Source of the DNA: DASPKS01 sp035628035
GTDB taxonomy: Bacteria > Bacteroidota > Rhodothermia > Rhodothermales > Rubricoccaceae
DNA: 6,577 nt
Assembly: GCA_035628035.1 (NCBI GenBank)
Contig: DASPKS010000206.1
Coordinates: 1-6,577, forward strand
Direction of reading: 5' to 3'
Below, piece after piece: positions 4,146 to 6,577 of the stretch; position 1 is the first letter of the stretch; the number at the start of each line of letters is the position of its first letter. A program made the position numbers and the translations under genes. A model generated the notes under the pieces. The model made no database searches and was not told the DNA's origin. It worked only from the letters and a program-made list of their open reading frames with translations.

Positions 4146-5565
4146 CGGCCACCATCCCTCGATGCCCCCGGCCCCGCCGTACGAGGCGGTGGGGACGCAG
4201 CCGCCGACGGCCCCCGACGCGGAGGCCGCCGTGCTCGGCTCCCTCCTCCTCGACCCCTCCCACCTCCCACGGGTGCGGGCCATCCTCCCCGACGCCGCCG
4301 CGCTCTACGACGTACGGCACCGGAACGTCTACGAGGCCATCCTCGCCCTGGCCGATGCCGGGCAGCCCGTGGACCTCGTGGGGGTCAACGGCTGGCTCGC
4401 CGAACGCGACAAGACGGGAGCCGGGTACTACCTCTCCGAACTCCCCACCCGTGTCGGTCACGCGGAGAACGCGGAGTTCTACGCGATGGTCGCCCGCGAA
4501 GCCGCCATCAAGCGGGACCTCATCCGGCGGCTGACGGGGACGTTGGGCCGGGCTTACCAGCCGGGCTCGGATGCGTTCGGCCTCTTGGACGAGGTGCGGG
4601 CGGTGTTCGACGAGGCGACGAAGGGGCTGCCCGGGCGGGCCCTCACCCCGGCCCGTGACGCCTTCGGCAGCGCGAGCGAGGCCGTCCTCCGGGAAGCGCG
4701 GGAGGGGATCGCGCCGGGCGTGAAGACGGGCTTCGCGGCGCTCGACGGGATGCTCGGGAGCCTCCGCCCCGGCAACCTCTACTGCTTCGCCGGCCGCCCC
4801 GCGATGGGGAAGTCCATGCTGGCCGCGAGCCTCGCCCGTCGCATCGCGGGACGGGGCACGGCGGTCGCGTACTTCTCGCTGGAGATGCGGACGGCCGAGA
4901 ACGCCGAGCGGATGCTCGCCGCCGAGGCTGACGTGGACGGCGCCCGGCTCCAGGCCCGCCAGCTCATGGACCCGGAGCAGGAGCGCATCGCCGGGGCGGC
5001 CACGAGGTTGGCCGGTCTACCCATCCACTTCGATGATACGCCGGGGCTCACGCCGGAGGACCTCCGCGCCAAGCTCCACCGGCTCACCGTCGAGGGCCCC
5101 GTCCCCGTGGTGGTGGTGGATTACCTCCAGCTCATGCGGGGGAAGGGGGAGAACAGGACGCAGGAGGTGGGCTATTGCTCGCGTTCGCTGAAAGGGATAG
5201 CGATGGAGTACGGTTGCGCCGTCGTCGCCCTGAGCCAGCTCAGCCGGGGCGTGGAGGCCCGGAAGGACAAGCGGCCCCAGCTCAGCGACCTCCGCGACAG
5301 CGGGGAGATCGAGCAGGACTGTGATCTCGTGGCGTTCCTGTACCGCCCCGAGTACTACCAGATCACGCACGAGGAGCGGCCCGGCATGAACGGCCCGCAG
5401 ACCGTAGACCTCCGGGGGATGTGTGAGGTGATCGTCGCCAAGCAGCGCAACGGGGACACGGGCTCGGCGTGGCTCGCCTTCGACGGCTCCCGCACCCGGT
5501 TCCTCGACCGCCACCAGTACACCGGGGAGCCCCTCCCCAGCGGCTCCGAGGAGCCCGCGTTCTGA
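4138..5565 (+). CDS. dnaB: Replicative DNA helicase, DnaB family
   Basis: The 475-aa product is a hexameric 5'-3' fork helicase of the DnaB family at normal length. Residues about 24-125 form the helical N-terminal domain (PDAEAAVLGSLLLDP onward). A linker leads to the RecA-like motor, which begins near GFAALDGMLG. Visible motor motifs are Walker A GRPAMGKS at 219-226 (Lys225), the catalytic Glu249 in YFSLEM, Walker B VVVVDYLQLM with Asp328, SQLSR at 366-370, SDLRDSGEIEQDCD at 383-396, and the arginine-finger motif KQRNG at 435-439. All key residues are present, so the enzyme should be active; there is no intein. The ATG at 4138 overlaps the initiator stop by 8 bases with no Shine-Dalgarno site, implying coupled translation. 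A second ATG at 4162 is possible. The adjacent initiator and origin suggest it is the phage fork helicase, as P22 gp12 is. No loader gene is seen nearby. Confidence 0.95.
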   Translation: MRNGHHPSMPPAPPYEAVGTQPPTAPDAEAAVLGSLLLDPSHLPRVRAILPDAAALYDVRHRNVYEAILALADAGQPVDLVGVNGWLAERDKTGAGYYLSELPTRVGHAENAEFYAMVAREAAIKRDLIRRLTGTLGRAYQPGSDAFGLLDEVRAVFDEATKGLPGRALTPARDAFGSASEAVLREAREGIAPGVKTGFAALDGMLGSLRPGNLYCFAGRPAMGKSMLAASLARRIAGRGTAVAYFSLEMRTAENAERMLAAEADVDGARLQARQLMDPEQERIAGAATRLAGLPIHFDDTPGLTPEDLRAKLHRLTVEGPVPVVVVDYLQLMRGKGENRTQEVGYCSRSLKGIAMEYGCAVVALSQLSRGVEARKDKRPQLSDLRDSGEIEQDCDLVAFLYRPEYYQITHEERPGMNGPQTVDLRGMCEVIVAKQRNGDTGSAWLAFDGSRTRFLDRHQYTGEPLPSGSEEPAF

Positions 5566-5777
5566 TGGCCGAGAACGCCTCCACAACGAAAGCCGCCGCC
5601 GCCCCCATGCGCCCCCGCCGCGCCCTCGCCAACCGCACGCGCGCCGAGCACGGCATCGCCTGCTATGGTCCGCCCGAAACCACCGACGAGCAACTCGAGG
5701 AAGCGGCCCGCCTCCTGTCCCCGATGCGGCGGCTGGGGGCCGTCGTCGCGCGCATAACCGTCCTCCCCCGCCAGTGA
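5565..5777 (+). CDS. Small hypothetical protein, 70 aa
   Basis: I do not recognise this protein. The start ATG shares one base with the helicase stop (TGATG) and has GAGGAG at 5548-5553, eleven bases upstream. The first 27 residues are Ala-rich and basic (APMRPRRALANRTR), suggesting nucleic-acid contact or disorder. A helix follows (TTDEQLEEAARLLSPMRRLG), then a short hydrophobic beta-like end (AVVARITVLP). There is no signal peptide and no membrane segment. The stop shares a base with the next start. Tight junctions on both sides and matching codon bias support it as real. It could be a small helicase-associated or regulatory factor, but nothing in the sequence shows this. Confidence 0.55.
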   Translation: MAENASTTKAAAAPMRPRRALANRTRAEHGIACYGPPETTDEQLEEAARLLSPMRRLGAVVARITVLPRQ

Positions 5778-6280
5778 TGCCCGCCCCGCTCCCTCGCCCG
5801 CTCCGCCGCCGCGTCCTCGACCTCTACCGTGGGGGCTGCACGATCCGCGAGGCCGCCCGCCGCACGGGCGTCGCCTACAACACCGCGCACGCCTGGGTGC
5901 AGAAGGCCGGCCTCACACGGAGCCGGCGGTGGGCCTCGCGCCGGGGGGCGTCCGCCCGCCGGGGCCGCGACTACTTCGAGCTCCGCGAGCGCGCCCTCCG
6001 CCTCTACCGCCGGGGGCTCCCGGGCGGCGCCGTCGCCGACGTCCTCGGCGTCTCGCTCTCCACCGTGCGGAAGTGGCTCCGCGCCGCCGGGGTCACCCGC
6101 TCCCGCGTCGAGGCCAACCGGCTCGCCCACGCCCTCGACCCCGCCCGCGTCACCGCCGCGTGCCGGATGCGCGCCGCCGGCGTCCCCCGCGCCGAGGTGG
6201 CCGCCCGCTTCGGCGTGGACAAGTCCACCATCAGCGCGTGGGCCGCCTCCCCCCTCAACCCCTACCGGAACGCCGCATGA
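5777..6280 (+). CDS. Triple helix-turn-helix protein, 167 aa
   Basis: The protein consists of three helix-turn-helix units and little else. Unit 1 (residues 9-50) and unit 2 (69-110) align without gaps over 42 residues with 19 identities; both begin LRxRxLxLYRxG, contain GVxxxT and Trp, and end AGxTRSR. Unit 3 (about 121-164) keeps ARFGVDKSTISAW but is more diverged. These resemble the recognition parts of resolvases, IS630-type transposases and sigma-like HTH domains, yet no catalytic domain follows. A DNA-binding transcription regulator is most likely. A small terminase subunit or a late-gene activator is possible, given its position after the replication genes. The ATG at 5777 is preferred over the GTG at 5774 because of the TGATG junction. 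The stop overlaps the next ATG. Confidence 0.7.
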   Translation: MPAPLPRPLRRRVLDLYRGGCTIREAARRTGVAYNTAHAWVQKAGLTRSRRWASRRGASARRGRDYFELRERALRLYRRGLPGGAVADVLGVSLSTVRKWLRAAGVTRSRVEANRLAHALDPARVTAACRMRAAGVPRAEVAARFGVDKSTISAWAASPLNPYRNAA

Positions 6281-6577
6281 CCCCGACGCTCCCACAGCCC
6301 CCGACAACGGGCGCCGCCAGGGCCGCCGCCACGGCGGACGCGGCCCCCCTCGCCGACATCGAGCGCGCCGTGCTCCGCCGCGTGCTCGCCGCCGTCGAGG
6401 GGGCCGAGCACGCCCTCGCCGTCCTCACCGGGCTCCACGCCCAGACCGTCATCCGGGCCTCGGAGGGGGGCGCGCTCAGCCCCCGGAGCGCCCGCGCGCT
6501 CCGGCGCCTCCTCCACGTCGCCGTTGACGACGTCGCCCCAGGCGCCGCCGCCTCCGGGGGCGCGGCGGACGGCACGC
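6277..6577 (+). CDS. N-terminal part of an unknown gene (runs off window)
   Basis: An ATG overlapping the preceding stop (ATGA) opens a frame that stays open to the window end, giving at least 100 residues. It starts with a Pro/Thr/Ala-rich leader (MTPTLPQPPTTG). Long helical stretches follow (DIERAVLRRVLAAVEGAEHA and SPRSARALRRLLHVAVDDV) separated by a Gly-containing turn, then an Ala/Gly-rich region at the edge. Third positions are almost all G or C and the overlap pattern matches its neighbours, so it is probably real. No family is recognisable from this part. Confidence 0.55.
   Translation, partial: MTPTLPQPPTTGAARAAATADAAPLADIERAVLRRVLAAVEGAEHALAVLTGLHAQTVIRASEGGALSPRSARALRRLLHVAVDDVAPGAAASGGAADGT

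Noticed and set aside
2910..4283. Very long minus-strand open frame (457 codons) across the initiator gene
   Set aside because: It spans several + strand genes with clear protein motifs, and its product is Arg/Gly-rich with no recognisable domain. High GC removes stops from antisense frames.
4138..5565. Intein or group I intron insertion in the helicase gene
   Set aside because: Walker A, Walker B and the later motifs are uninterrupted and the length of 475 residues is normal for DnaB.
5777..6280. Transposase or complete insertion sequence
   Set aside because: Only helix-turn-helix units are present, no DDE catalytic domain and no terminal inverted repeats are visible, and the gene is tightly coupled to its neighbours.

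Overview
The window is a compact, very GC-rich block (roughly 70% G+C, strong C/G bias at third codon positions) in which every supported gene is on the + strand. Most neighbouring genes touch or overlap by 1-8 bases (ATGA, TGATG), which suggests one polycistronic early operon. The gene content (C5-methyltransferase-like protein, NinB-like protein, phage SSB, HNH-like phage protein, O-type initiator, DnaB-type helicase) is that of the DNA-replication module of a temperate tailed phage or prophage. The host cannot be fixed from the sequence. High GC and mixed use of Shine-Dalgarno sites would fit several high-GC phyla, and a Rhodothermota-like host is only a guess.

Layout: 1-111, tail of an upstream frame (uncertain). 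116-1088, three small accessory genes, one with a DnaJ-like pair of CxxCxGxG zinc motifs and one a short coiled coil. 1106-1777, a short cytosine-C5-methyltransferase-like protein. 1839-2291, a NinB-like recombination-associated protein. 2344-2955, a phage SSB with an acidic DDLPF tip. 3017-3301, an HNH-like small phage protein. 3294-4145, an O-type replication initiator. 4138-5565, a replicative helicase of the DnaB family. 5565-5777, a small unknown. 5777-6280, a protein built of three helix-turn-helix repeats. 6277-6577, the start of a further unknown gene cut by the window end.

The main discovery is inside the initiator gene. At 3563-3656 lie four 19-20 bp palindromic repeats (TACCCCC, short A-rich or T-rich spacer, GGGGGTA) in strictly alternating orientation, starting 27, 24 and 24 bases apart. 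They are followed at once (3663-3691) by 2.6 tandem copies of an 11-bp A-rich repeat, an unusually AT-rich patch. Iterons plus an AT-rich unwinding element inside the linker of the initiator gene is the architecture of the lambda origin inside gene O, here with unrelated sequence. I propose this as the phage replication origin.

In the working model, the initiator's N-terminal winged helix binds the four iterons and the A-rich repeats melt. The initiator's C-terminal domain recruits the phage helicase, and SSB coats the single strands. No separate helicase loader is visible, as in P22-type modules with their own DnaB-like helicase. There is no gene-free stretch over 300 bases; the only real gaps are 1778-1838, 2292-2343 and 2956-3016.
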